Part shown: positions 1-12,167 of the stretch, in pieces | How the letters are laid out: each line of letters opens with the position of its first letter | Numbering within the stretch: the first letter of the stretch is position 1 | NCBI RefSeq assembly: GCF_014356525.2 | Contig: NC_052505.1 | Coordinates: 55,342,610-55,406,609 of the forward strand | Origin: Nilaparvata lugens | Lineage: Eukaryota > Arthropoda > Insecta > Hemiptera > Delphacidae | DNA: 64,000 bases | Direction: 5' to 3' | Made by a program: the position numbers and the translations under genes | Notes under the pieces: model-generated | Told to the model about the DNA's origin: nothing | Database searches by the model: none | What the model saw: the letters and a program-made list of their open reading frames with translations, nothing else

Positions 1-714
1 GAATGACCATATTTTTGCTATATGCCAACTAATGAAGAAATGCATAGAATACAATGTTGATTTGCACATCCTTTTCGTCGATTTCAAACAGTCATTTGGC
101 TCTGTGGAAATTAAAAACCTACAAGAAGCCCCGGGAAGTTTTGGTTCCCCTAGAAAACTAATAAGACTGGCGTCCATGATCCTGTCAAATAAATATGACA
201 AGGTACTTGCTGGAAGAAAAACGAGCAGAGCATTCCAAATAGAGCAAGGGGTTGGACAGGGTGATGCATTGTCAGCACTACTTTTCAACTTAGCTCTGCA
301 CAAAGTTGTCCAAGAACTAGAACTCACAGGGAACATCCTATTTGAATCCAAGCAAGGTTTAGCCTATGCTGATGACATTGCGTTGGTGGTTCGAATTTCA
401 GCAGCTCTGAAGAAAGTTATTTTGACTCTGGAAAAAATGGACACACTATAGGTCTTGAAGTTGATACTAACCAGACCAAGTATATGAAGATGACCTCATT
501 GCTGGCAAGACGAGCAGCGCAAGATTTTGAAGTTGAGGAATTCAAATTCGAAAGTGTGGAGAGTTTTTCTTACCTTGGAACTGAACTGAATGTAAGCAAT
601 AACCTGAGTCAGGAAATTGAAAAGAGAATTGATCAGGGTAGCAGAGCTTACTTTGCAAATAGAAGTTGTGACGGCCTTGCTCCAAGGAGGGCCCACAAAA
701 AATGGAAATTATAA
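1..714 (+). pseudogene. Non-LTR retrotransposon reverse transcriptase fragment
   Basis: Part of an RT domain that would copy element RNA into DNA. The first block (32-451) reads through the palm motifs FVDFKQ, GVGQGDALSALLF and AYADDIAL; the last holds the catalytic YADD aspartates. The downstream block (484-714) has the thumb-side motif SYLGTELN and resumes in another frame, so there is a frameshift near 445-450. The 5' part (endonuclease, RT N-terminus) is cut off by the window edge and the 3' part stops abruptly around 714, where similarity is lost. It is a dead fragment. The motif style fits the insect RTs with FID/VDF and YADD boxes; I cannot assign the clade. Confidence 0.8.
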
Positions 715-3700
715 ACTTGGAGTCATTAAACAAAAAACCAAAATTATAATCATGAATCATGAGTACTGTTTCCCAGCGTTTGATGCCCCACGTTGTGTCG
801 GCATGTGTCACATACTGCTCCGTGGAGGGGCATGGATATGCACTAAATGAATAATAGTAATTGGAGTAATTGAATTAAAAACCCAAATAAACAGTTGGAA
901 AATTTGAAATTATGAAACTGTACTTTGTAGTTATAGGTTAGGTTGACTTTCATCCATCTTGTTAAAGCATAGATGTCACTGAGTTACAAGGATCTAGGCA
1001 GGGTGTATGGTATATAGACAAGATGGATTGGAAAAAGTAATTTGCTAAATCGATAGGTTGGCGGTCTACAAAGGTAGCCGAAGTAGGGACTCTAAATTTC
1101 CAAATTAACACTGTAGGTGGGAATGTAGTGAATCAAAATCAAATCCAATTCAGTAATAAAATGCAGTTCAGTTTGAATCTGTCTATTTTGATCAATGCTG
1201 TCGCTAGGATCAGACAGAGATTTGAACTCCTGAGTGAGTTCACTCTCCAAATAATAACAAATGTACTTAGATTCTAGTACCTGTGTTACAATTTGAAGAG
1301 ATATTAGACCGCACAAGACAACAGACAAAATGTCAAATCCATGCGAACCGGTCTCTGATAAATACTATAGGTTGTAAGATTGCAAAGTGCCAAACCAGAA
1401 GAGTAAATACTCCGAGTACCGAGTTTAATTTTGATGTTGTCTATGCGACCTTTTACCTCTCCTTGTGTCATTAACTGGTTGTTAATGCTGGATCCAATAC
1501 ATCTCGATGCGGTAGGTTAATAGCAGTCGACTTTACTTGATTTAGGTGGATATCTCCAATAAAGAGTTTTATTATTTGATATGAATATCGACTACCATCT
1601 ACCACCAGGAGAAATAATGTTCTTATAATAGATATGATACTCAATAATATCTGACTACAGCATAACAGGTCCTGCATGATCGATATGTGTCAGTTGAGAA
1701 AGAACAAACTTGGAGGTGTAATGAAATAAATTCAGAGCAGTGAAAAGATAATATAAATATATTGTGAAGAAGATTCTCAAATAGCAAAAAATTGAATTGA
1801 CAGATGAACAGATTATACAAAATATAGTTTCCAACTGATAATGAGTGAATATTAAATGATAACAAATTTGAATCTTCGAATGATAGATACTGTATGAAAA
1901 TTTAATAATTTCTAATTGATTAAATTGAGATGGGTGATAACCCTTGGAAAGGGACATAAGACATACAAAATTAAATAGGCCAAGTAGGCTAATACAAAAT
2001 TATTATTTAAAAATAGAGTAAATGAATAGATGAAAATATTTCAGGGTAGGGTTTCGCCCAAGGAAATAGACCTTTCAGCTAAGTACAGCATGAATATTAA
2101 AATTGACTTATTGAAACAAAAAATAATTTATGATAACTTGAGACCCTTAAATCTATAGTCATGACTTTTCCAAAATTGACGAATTTATAGGCTGTATAAT
2201 CTTCGTAAATTAGTGGGGATCCCCTTTTATATGTTTGAACAACTTACGTAGACTTTTGTTTCCATTTTTTGTATTCGAAATATATTCGGCCGTAGAATAT
2301 ATCATTCTGGCTAGATCCTTAACGCATGGCAAAGACGTCGAAGAGATCTCACTATTATAATTTTAGGGTTCATTTAAATGAAATCGCAAAAATTAATATC
2401 ACAGATTCTCATAGGAACTTTAGGACAACTTTTGAAACAGAAAGAACAAAGATTAAATTACATTAAAACAGGAATTAAAGCTTTTAAAAAGTTAAGTATG
2501 TGGACCAGGTCTGTATCCCAGAGGTGATTTTCGAAAAAATGGCCTCGAGTCCTCTTCCTCTAATTTCCACCTGAGTTTCTTCTTAGAAATTAATGCTCTT
2601 CAAATTTACATACCAATTCGGTATTGGTCAGATACTGTGATGTAACAAATGCACCAAATGGATGGTGGAAATAGATCCAACTACAAAGCTTTCAAATGAG
2701 TGAAATTCCTTATTGTAAGTTGTTCTAAATTATCATTAGGTTCCATAAAAATATAAAATAAATAATATAATTTCATCTATTACGATATACATCTGCTGAA
2801 TAATTTTGTGAACTTCAAGAGTAGCTAATGATTTGTAGAACATAGACATAATTTTATAAAATAGAGTAGAAGTATAAAAACATTATAACAATACACATGC
2901 TTGTAATAATAATCATAATAATGAATAAATATATTTCTTTTGTTTACATAGTTTTTTATGTGTTGGAATGTCAATCCCCAATCACTACATATAAACTAAT
3001 TTGTATTATGTATCTATAATAAATATAGCTTCATGACAGCTCATGAATGAATATTTGGGCCCATTCGGTATAGAAATTACAATATGAAAGGTGAAAGAAT
3101 TGATATTATATAGCTGTTTCGAACAATTATTGATCAAACTGCCTTCTCAATTGGCTAGTTGTTGACAAGTTAGCTCTGGTCTGTTTAGGGTTATGTATTG
3201 ATCCAATTCCAACCTTCAAATATTTGAATTACCTATCAAAACAATAAGCATCACAAATACATAATTATGGTTTCTGGTCAATAAGTTTCTGGAAGATATA
3301 CAATTACTGATTCATTAGTTTCAGCCTTTATAGGTCAGCCTTTTTACCTCAAAAAGTATAGATTTTGGCATTTTGCCATACAATGCAATGTATAAAAACA
3401 TAGATAAGACTTTAATGGTGAGTTGTTATCAGGTAGCTAATTTGCGGCTACCTTTCTTTTGAGCAATCGTGTGTACACTCAACCGAGTTGTTGTCTGAAT
3501 AGGATACTGCCTGTCCCAAATGACTCTTACATGAATTATACATAGAACATTTACACCGTCTTATTTTGGCTGGATTTACATTAATCAGTAAGTATGGTTT
3601 GTTATTCAATTTGATACAGGATAAATAGCTTGATTCTTTTTCTTACAATTTCAAATTACTAATTCACATGGTTGAGGTTATGGGTTTACATCCCATTCTA

Positions 3701-3950
3701 TTTTCATGCAATAATATAAGACAGTTATTACAAATATAATAAACATAACATTGTTTTTGGTTATTTCGTACTGGTTTTCATACATAATTCACACTCATAA
3801 AAACAATAATACACTAAATCTTGAACACTGATAATATAGTTTTGGTCTTGTGAGGTTGGTACCTCTAGGTGAGGCTTCTTAGCTCACACCTGATTACCTA
3901 TTTCTATTTCTCCAATGAATTCCCTGTTATTTCAGGTCAATCGTCTATTC
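715..3950. other. AT-rich non-coding stretch, no gene seen
   Basis: No reading frame here has recognisable protein character; the open frames are short and fit chance in AT-rich DNA. No clear tandem or inverted repeat was found by eye. It may contain unrecognised old transposon debris. Confidence 0.5.
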
Positions 3951-3955
3951 TAAAT

Positions 3956-4346
3956 TGTTTATTCAACAGAGGCTGGCTCAAACAGCACTCTGGTTTATGG
4001 ACTGTATCAATTACATCGAGAACTTTTTGGGGTTGTCTGGCGTCGGGTAGCAAGTTGAACAATTTGAATGGCTAAGTGCACAATAACATAGGCCTACCTT
4101 CATGTCCAAATCCTCCTTGCTTCTAGGATCCCGGGTCCAGATCACGATATGAGATGAGACAACACTTGTAATGAATCACAATAAATCAATAGATCACTTT
4201 GCAAACTCGACATTACGAGAAGTTAGCTGTTCGATTGGCTTGCAAACAGCAACTGGCCGCAATTATGCTATTCGCATCACCCTCCAATTGCCCCCTCCAC
4301 AACACAACGCCAGACAACAAAGCAACATTGATATAACGTCCGAACA
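3956..4346 (-). repeat. 3' LTR of the BEL/Pao element
   Basis: 391 bp. It matches the 5' LTR at 10683-11075 across its whole length with scattered substitutions and small indels. Flanking 5 bp on the outer side is TAAAT. The partner LTR carries GTGTTGGG where this copy has GCGTCGGG, so the two have diverged since insertion. A ~95-bp fragment of the same LTR recurs at 61744-61839. Confidence 0.85.
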
Positions 4347-4429
4347 TTCCGCCCACCTTGGAAGAACTTCCAATAATAAAAAATTAATAAATAATCCATA
4401 GATTGGCAAACTGTGTGTTTTCTGTACCA

Positions 4430-5958
4430 CTAACCCAGTTTTTTCATGCATTGCCTTGTAATAAATGACTCGGTGCTTGCACTATCTAATAATACCTTAT
4501 GATAATTGCTTTGATTACCTCGAACTCCCAATTCAACAGTTGGTAACAATACTAAGGAACTATTTACATTCGAAAATACTTTCTTAGCTGAGTCAGTAAC
4601 AAATGTTTGATGGTTTTGATCAGTGGCGTCGTGCACGTCTACCCTGCTCATTTGTTATTACCGGCCAATGTGTTGGTGTTTTCAACAGGCAGCTGTCTCG
4701 GCTCTAAATGGAGGAGTGAATGATGACGCGAATTACAGTGATTGCACGACTTCCTTCTTCAATCTCTAATGAAGTGCCCTGCCAATAAACAGCATATACA
4801 TAGTTTCCATCCTTTTACACGTTTTAATCTATCAGATGGTTTGAGATTCAAGAACACTTAACAATTTTCCAGTTCATGAGAATTATTACATTCAATACAT
4901 TTCAGCTCGTCCGATTTCGATTTAACAATCATAGCTGAAGCTTTGTAATTTCCCATAGTGGGTTTCGATTCCCCAAACTGCTTACGTGAGGAGGCTTCTG
5001 ACGATGTGGATGACCCCAATAAGTCAATGGATTTGGTAGCCTCTAAAATAACAGCTTCATCATTCAAAAATATTTGGAAAATTTCCAAATCAGATACTGT
5101 TCCATTTCTTAGCAGTCTCTACCACTTCTCTCTCAATTCTTCAGTCAGTTTTTCACGTAAGACAAATTATAACTGGATCAACCAGTCATAAACTGAATGA
5201 CCAATTGGTTTTAGTGCTGCAATATACTCAGCTAAATGAGTGATGAATTTTCGTAGCAAGTCTGGCTGCTTATTAACTACTGGCATATCAAAAATTGCTT
5301 GCAAGTATGTGTCAGTTAGCTTGCAAGTATGCGTCAGTCAGCTTGTAAGAGTCATTGTAGCGATTCAATAATATTTTCCATGCCTCAGCATAATGATCAC
5401 TTGTCAATAGGACTACAGAAATGACTGACAGTGCATCGCCTCTCAGTACAGACCGAAGATACATATGTTTTTGTATGTCAGCAATTTGACCATTATTATG
5501 AACCGTGGCTTTGAATAAATCTTTAAATTGACTCCAAATTCTCAAATTGCCGTCAAAAGTCATTAAAGGAAGTTTAGGTAGGGCAACTGATGAGATATTT
5601 CCAGTTGTAGGTGAAGAAGCTACATTGGAAGAACTAATATTCAAATTTGTTTAAGTGGATGGTAAGGTTTCGAGAACAGCCTTGACATTGAAATACATCT
5701 CATCAAATTCGCTCATCAGTTTTTCAAGCTGAGTTGTTTCCAATCGAGGATTTTGTTTGTTATAGTAGCTCTGCATCTTATCTATTATATCATTGAACTC
5801 CACCTGGTGGTGATTGATATGCTCACCCATAACTTTCAATAAAATCTTCATTTTTTCATTTTTTGGATCCTTTTCGACAGCTTCGGCAATTTTATCAATC
5901 TGTTTTATTTTATGAATTAATGCATCTCTTTGAAACCTCAAGTCTTCGATAAAACCCA
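4430..5958 (-). pseudogene. BEL/Pao gag-protease relic
   Basis: Gag starts at the ATG at 5958 (MGFIEDLRFQRD). It is interrupted by one in-frame TAA at 5653-5651 and continues in the same frame to 5312 with the DUF1759-type gag signature LPLMTFDGNLRIWSQF and GDALSV. Further pieces follow in other frames: 5088-4858 ends in a CIEC...HELENC zinc-knuckle-like stretch (nucleic-acid binding), and 4651-4430 carries the retropepsin-like motif LLDSASTESFITRQC. In this family gag forms the particle and the protease matures it. Several frameshifts plus the stop make it non-functional. It belongs to the LTR element around it. Confidence 0.8.
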
Positions 5959-5993
5959 TAGTGAGGCAATAACAGTGAGCGCTCATCGAGAGA

Positions 5994-8900
5994 GATTGAT
6001 TGATTGATTGATTGAGTACTTTATTTATGTAGATTACAATATATACTGGCTTATACACTTATATACAATAGCTTACAATACAGCAAAATTATAGATGAAT
6101 TTACATAATATAGACTAAGAAAATAATTATTGAAAGTATATGATATGAAAAAGTAATTTGTAATATAATAACTATAGATAATTATATTGTTATGCATCTA
6201 CATAAATTGGCGGAGCTTTGGACATATCAATGTCCATTCTTTGGAAGAATATTAAAATATCCTCCCCACTAACTCTCTACCAAAACGTTAATTTCGTTAT
6301 TTAAACTAAGGATTTATTTATTAATGGAAATATTGTAAAAGTTTTAATCAATATGAATATTAAGAGAGAAAAAACAGAAAATTGATAGAGTAAAATAATT
6401 ATATAGGTAGATAAGATCAAATAATTGATTAATAAAATGAAGTAGGCTGAAAGTAGATCAGGGTTATCAACTTTCAGTAATATACAGCATTATGCAGTGG
6501 ATAATTGAAATAACATGAGTTATATAATATATATATATACAATTCGTTCTATAACATGGTTTAAAGGTTTGTATTTGTGGGATGGGTGGGGGATGGATGT
6601 CATGTGATCGTTCTAGGGCCGGACAGTTTCAGTCATTTGTTCCAAAAGATGTTTTTTTAAAGTTAGGATGAAGCTCGCTCGGCTCTCGATGGACCTGATA
6701 GAAACAGGAAGTGCATTCCATGCACGACAGGCACTGACTAAGAAGGATTTTGTGAAAATAGTAGTTCGATGATTGGGTATCCTTAATGTACTTTCTCCGG
6801 TTCTAGTATGTGAAGCATCTATCCTCCTACCTTCAGAGACAAATTTGAAATCATCTTTAAAATAGTTCGGATTACCGTATATCAAGATATCTCTAACAAG
6901 CTTGACTATTCGAAAAAGCCTCTGATCGGGAAGCTTTAATGTTGAACTAGCAATGTGGGCTGGGGTGATATGATCATGGCGTTGGAGAGAGTAGACGAAA
7001 CGTAGACAATAATTTTGGCAACGCTGTAGTTTATCATTCAGAGTGACTTGCATATCGTTAAGAACAGAATTACAATACATTAAATGTGGGAAGATGAGAG
7101 ATTGAACCAATAATAATTTAATGTTTCTAGGGAGGATATCGTGCATTTTCTTCAATGCATGCATGGCTGAGAATACCTTTTTACAAGTTTTGTTCACTTG
7201 TTCTGACCAGTCAAGAGTATTATTCATAATAATGCCTAAATTTTTAACTGAGCTACAGTAAGGAATGTCATTACCGTCTACACTAATTTTGTGAATCGAT
7301 TCAAGGTCAATATTGTTTATAAGACGAGAATATCCAATTATAATGGGTTGTGTTTTGATGGGATTAAGCTTAAGGCCATTTTTCTTTGTCCATTCCACTA
7401 TCGAATTGTTATCCTGATTCATTATTCCAACTGTTTCATTAATTTTTGTTATGGGACAGCTTAAATAGATTTGAAGGTCGTCTGCATAAGTATGGAAACT
7501 GGAGAATTTGATAATGGAAGAAAGGTCATTAGCATACAAAGTGAAGAGGAGAGGGCCTAAAATTGAACCTTGTGGTACTCCATGCATAACGTTTTTCCAA
7601 GTTGACTTTTTGTCACCGACAGATACACATTGTTTCCTACCTAATAGATAGGATTTAAACCAAACTAACGAGTTGTGACTGAAACCAAGAATAGCCAACT
7701 TATTCAGAAGGACTGTATGATCAACAGTATCGAATGCTTTAGAAAAATCAATTGGGTGAGGATGGTGCATTTTCTTTGGTCCATAGCTAACCTTATATCA
7801 TCAGTGACACGAAGCAGAGCTGTCTCAGTTGAATGGAATTTTCTAAAGCCTGATTGAAAGTTATGAAGCTTACTATTGTTGTCTAGAAATTTTACAACTT
7901 GAGCATGAATGAGTCTTTCTAGCACTTTGGACAATGCAGGTAAAATACTGATTGGTCTAAAATCCTCAACTTTATTGGGTGATGGAACTTTATTTAGAGG
8001 GCGAACCAGAGCAAACTTCCAGTTTTCAGGGAAAATGCCTTCTTCAAGTGACTTGTTGAAAATGTATGTAATGGTTGGTAAAACAGCAAATAACATCTTC
8101 TTGATAAATTTAATAGGAATTTTGTCTACACCCATAGCATTACTATGAATACGTTGAATTGCTCTGAAAGTGTCTTCTTCTGAGATTGGATGGAAATGAA
8201 ATTGATCAGTGATCGGTAAATCTAAGTTTGTAACCTGCTCTTCAAGATCATCAATGTGATTAGCAATGACAACTTCGTCGCGTTGGTTAGAGTGAGAAAC
8301 GAAATGGTCATTTATATTATTCAATGGTAAGTCAATTTGTGGATTCGATTTCTCTTTGCCAAGCCCGAATTCTTTTATTCCCTGCCAAAGTGATTTAGAG
8401 TCTTGTCTATTGTTTGTCATAAATGAATTCAAGTACCTAATCTTTGAGTTCCGTAATTCCTGTTTAACCCTATTTCTAAGGCTCCTATACTCTATCAAAC
8501 TGTCCAAGTCAAATGTCTTTTTAAATTTTCTATGTGCTTTGTCTCTACATCCCATCATCTTAAGTATGTCTTCAGTCATCCACGGTACTCGTCGTTTTCT
8601 ATTAATCCTCCTTGTCACATAAGGTGCATGTTTGTCATACAAAGTCAAAGTCCAATTCTCGAAAGTCTTGACCATGTCATCAACTGAGGGTAATGCTTCA
8701 ATTTGATGCCATGGAGTCTGAGCCACATCAGTCAGGAAGGCGGCTTCATCAAAGTTTTTGAAGTCTCTATAAGTGATTATTTTCTGTTCTGGCTTGGGTA
8801 TCTTATGGGAAAGTACACAGTAGATCAAATCATGTCTAGAAATAGCTGGGACTGAGATTTGGCCTGCTTGAACAACCTCATTGGGATCACTAACAATGAG

Positions 8901-9700
8901 AAGGTCAATGAGTGTGTCTGATTCATTAGTATGATGAGTTGGATCGAGAGGTAAAATAGTCATGTTTAGGCATTGGAAAATTGTAGTCAGTTGAAAGTAG
9001 TCAAAGTTACGATTTGTCATGTTCAAGTCGGTGTTCATATCCCCCATAACTAGTATACGGTTATAGCAAGGCATAAGAGAAAGCAAGGCACTTTCGAAAT
9101 CTGTGAAATGACCTATTTTTGGTGGGCGATAACAGATACCAACGAGTAATTTATCAGTACTAGATAAGGATAATTCAAGTAGCATAAACTCTGGTCTGGA
9201 ACAATACTCTTGTTTAGATGTGATTAAAACTTTTGTTTTGATACCTTCTTTCACATAAATTGCTACACCCCCACAAGCTTTATTTAATCTATCATTCCGG
9301 AAAAGATTATATCCAGGCAATGCAACAAAATTTGATGAAATACTAGGCTTCAAAAATGATTCGGAAATTCCGATTATATTGAAGTCCTGAAAACGGAAGA
9401 TTGCTCTGAGTTCATCAATGTGGCAACTGAGGGATTGTACGTTAAGATGAGCAGCCTTGAAAAGTTTTTTGAAAGAGTGGAGCTTATTTGCTAGAAACAT
9501 ACCTGCGTCATTATTACTATTATTGAAATAATCATACCTACTTGAGGGCGAGCGAGCTGACGTGTCAGTGAGAGGCATCATGGAAGCAGCAGACCAATCG
9601 TGAACCGACCTCAGAACAACACATGACGGGGAAAATGGGGATGAAACTGATAAAACTTAACCTAAATGAAAAAGTCTCTTGATTCGAGTGCATTCAGCAT
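5994..9700 (-). mobile_element. LINE (Jockey/CR1-like) inserted in the BEL element
   Basis: A non-LTR retrotransposon on the minus strand. Its 3' end is marked by an AATAAA signal followed by a (TCAA)n tail at 5994-6015, 36 bp upstream of the BEL gag ATG. The only clear ORF is endonuclease-RT (9581-6613). The 5' end is uncertain: it may lie near 9700, or the 47-bp minisatellite at 9850-10080 may be its 5' untranslated region. No target duplication was recognised. The exact clade is not assignable by eye. Confidence 0.75.
6613..9581 (-). pseudogene. LINE ORF2: AP endonuclease plus reverse transcriptase, one frameshift
   Basis: The protein nicks target DNA and primes reverse transcription there. 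From the ATG at 9581: an apurinic-type endonuclease begins near residue 43 (AAHLNVQSL), then SESFL, RNDR, GDMNTDLN and the late HDLIY motif. RT follows with RPISILPALSKVLERLI and SGFRKFHSTETAL. The frame is lost at about 7740-7770, within the first palm motif, and resumes in another frame with DFSKAFDTVDH, GVPQGSILGPLLF and the catalytic YADD. The C-terminus runs to 6613. All core motifs are present; the single frameshift near the first catalytic aspartate inactivates this copy. Confidence 0.88.
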
Positions 9701-9849
9701 GCCTTGACAGTTCGGCTCCCTTCACTATTTAAAGCACTAGTTCAAAACAAAATTCACTAAACACAATAAGATGTAGATGTGTGGAGTTCCGGTGATGAAT
9801 AATCCTAATGGTGAATAAGACGAAGATTGAGGAAGAGCTGGTAGTGGGA

Positions 9850-10080
9850 GATCTGGTCCAAGTGGAGATAGAGCGAGTAGGTATCCAGTAGTGGAAGAAT
9901 CGGGTCCAAGTGGAGGTAAGCGAGAAGGAATCCAGTAGTGGAAGATCGAGTCCAAGTGGAGACAGAGAGAGATGGAATCCAGTGGTGGAAAATCGAGTCC
10001 AAGTGGAGATAGAGAGAGATGGAATCCAGTAGTGGAAGATCGTGTTCATGGTGGAGATAGAGCGAAATGGGATCCAGTAA
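9850..10080. repeat. 47-bp minisatellite, about 5 units
   Basis: Units starting near 9857, 9905, 9951, 9998 and about 10045 share TCCAAGTGGAG and ATCCAGTAGTGGAAGAT, with period 46-48 bp. It sits just upstream of the LINE ORF2 and could be LINE 5' UTR monomers or part of the BEL leader. The open frames across it are repeat artefacts. Confidence 0.8.
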
Positions 10081-10682
10081 AAACTGAAAAAGAGAAGAAA
10101 AAGCCAGCAGAAAAACGAAAAATCTTTGAAGAAAGTTATCAATTGAGAAAAGATACATAATACAACTCGCACCTCGGGAGGAAGACTGCTCCAACTCGAA
10201 AATTGTCAATTTTGATCTTGTGTATTTTAGTTGGTTTCTATGCACTTTATTCGGTGGAAGACTGTTCCAAGTCAAAACGCGTTCCAATTTTTCTATAATA
10301 TATCACAGAATGTTCAGTATTCCTATTTTGAACACCAATGCAATCATTTACAGGAAGACTAAGTCATATTATGAATGAAAACATAAATACAGGCCACTTT
10401 TAAGAAGTAATAAGTGAACTAAAACAGTTGGAATCAGAGAAATTGAGCAGAAAATTCTAAGAGCAGAAAATCAAGTTTGAATATACCAACTCAAATTGAG
10501 CCCAAATTTCTTAAGAATACCACAAATAAAGTGTATATTCATCTACGACGACAAAAACAAGCCATATACACAGAAAAACCAAGAATAAAATAGGCATGAA
10601 AAACGACAAACCTATTAGACAATATTTCAAAGTTATGTCCTATTCAAATTCGATTAACAATTCAATCCGGACGGTTGGACCA

Positions 10683-11075
10683 TGTTTATTCAACAGAGGC
10701 TGGCTCGAACAGCACTCTGGTTTGTGGACTGTATCAATTACATCGAGAACTTTTTGGGGTTGTCTGGTGTTGGGTAGGAAGTTGAACAATTTAAATGGCT
10801 AAGTGCACAATAACATAGGCCTACCTCCATGTCCAAATCCTCCTTGCTTCTAGGATCCTGGGTCCAGATCACGATACGAGATGAGACAACACTTGTAATA
10901 AATCACAATAAATCAATAGATCACTTTGCAAAAATCGACATTACGAGAAGTGAGCTGTTCGATTGGCTGGCAAACAGCAACTGGCGCAATTATGCAATAT
11001 GCATCACCCTTCAATTGCCCCCTCCACCACACAACGCCAGACAACAAAGGGAAACATTGATATAACATTCAAACA
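10683..11075 (-). repeat. 5' LTR of the BEL/Pao element
   Basis: 393 bp, pairing with 3956-4346. Immediately inside its end on the minus strand lies the TGGTCCAACCG primer-binding site; immediately outside is the TAAAT target duplication (11076-11080). Confidence 0.85.
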
Positions 11076-11080
11076 TAAAT

Positions 11081-12167
11081 GTTCATGATATTTCATCTAA
11101 TATTATCTATTAAATCCATGTATAGATTTTTAATTGGACAAATGTATCAAGCATTATTTTAAATAATAATTTCATTTTCATGCCTGTGACGAGATGTCCA
11201 TGGGGATCCATCCCAATTTGAATTGAAACTTCATGTCACCTCGTTGTGGTCAATTTACTAAATATTAACTGGGTAAGTATTCAGGATATAAAAAATTGTT
11301 TACATTTGTTATCATCTCAAGCTGAGTTTGTATTTGTTGATATTCCTAATCACTAGTGTTCGTTTATCCTCTGTTGCTTGTTTACATTTGTTGTTGCTAT
11401 GCACTAATTGATATTTCATGGGCAATTTAATTTCATCTGATAATGACTTCAATTAATGAATTCACATAATACTTTTAATTCACCTGTAACACTTCGAATA
11501 TTCATTGAGTATATTTATAACCTCAACAGTAGCTGGTTGAGCTTGGTACATGGAATGGTCTAGGCGCTATGTGGGCTATTGGTGGATAGATTACAACAGG
11601 CTTTATTATGACTAGGAAATTGAAGATATTTTTCATGGCCATGTTATTTTAATGTTATTTCGGTGTTGTTGCAGGTTGTTGACTGTTGGTGCTGCTGACT
11701 CGCTGATGGCTTTCGGACATGCTGCAGACGTTTAGATGCTGATTCTTGGAGGTAAGTTGATGTGTTCCAATTAGCAATTTATTTGTTGATGTATTGAATT
11801 GTTCAAACTCTTCAGTAAAGTGGGTTTCTCTTGAAGTTGTCTTGATTGACGATATTCAGGTAGTTTATAATGATAATAAATTTTGAATAAATGCTGGCTT
11901 TTTTAACGTTCCAGTAATAGATGTGATAAGAAGTATCTAGATTATGTTTACATGGTGTTTCCCTTATTTGAAGACAATCCCAATTGCCAAGATGAAATCC
12001 AGTGCATAATATTATTGAAATATACAGCTTTGCTGAGATTCAAATAAAGTTGATTTAAATTTTCGTTCTGCTGTCCCTCATTCCGGTATTATTCCTAATG
12101 TTTTTTGATAGGTGAGGTGTATCCAAGTTAGGTCATGCTGATTGTGCTCTCCCACAACATTGAAAGG
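11081..12167. other. Non-coding stretch, nothing recognised
   Basis: AT-rich, without coding signal or obvious repeats. Confidence 0.5.

Larger units (their letters stand above)
3956..11075 (-). mobile_element. BEL/Pao LTR retrotransposon with nested LINE; pol deleted
   Basis: The boundaries are set by two similar ~391-bp LTRs (3956-4346 and 10683-11075), both starting TGTT and ending AACA on the minus strand, and by a perfect 5-bp target duplication TAAAT at 3951-3955 and 11076-11080. On the minus strand the 5' LTR is followed directly by a TGGTCCAACCG primer-binding site (from 10682 downward). The 3' LTR is preceded by a purine-rich GGTGGGCGGAATGT tract of BEL type. Between them lie gag and a protease fragment (5958-4430). 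No reverse transcriptase or integrase of its own is seen, so pol is deleted. A separate LINE is inserted just upstream of gag, and a minisatellite lies in the leader side. Confidence 0.85.

Noticed and set aside
9729..10287. Overlapping minus-strand frames with repeated LDS/WIPS motifs
   Set aside because: Artefacts of the 47-bp minisatellite.
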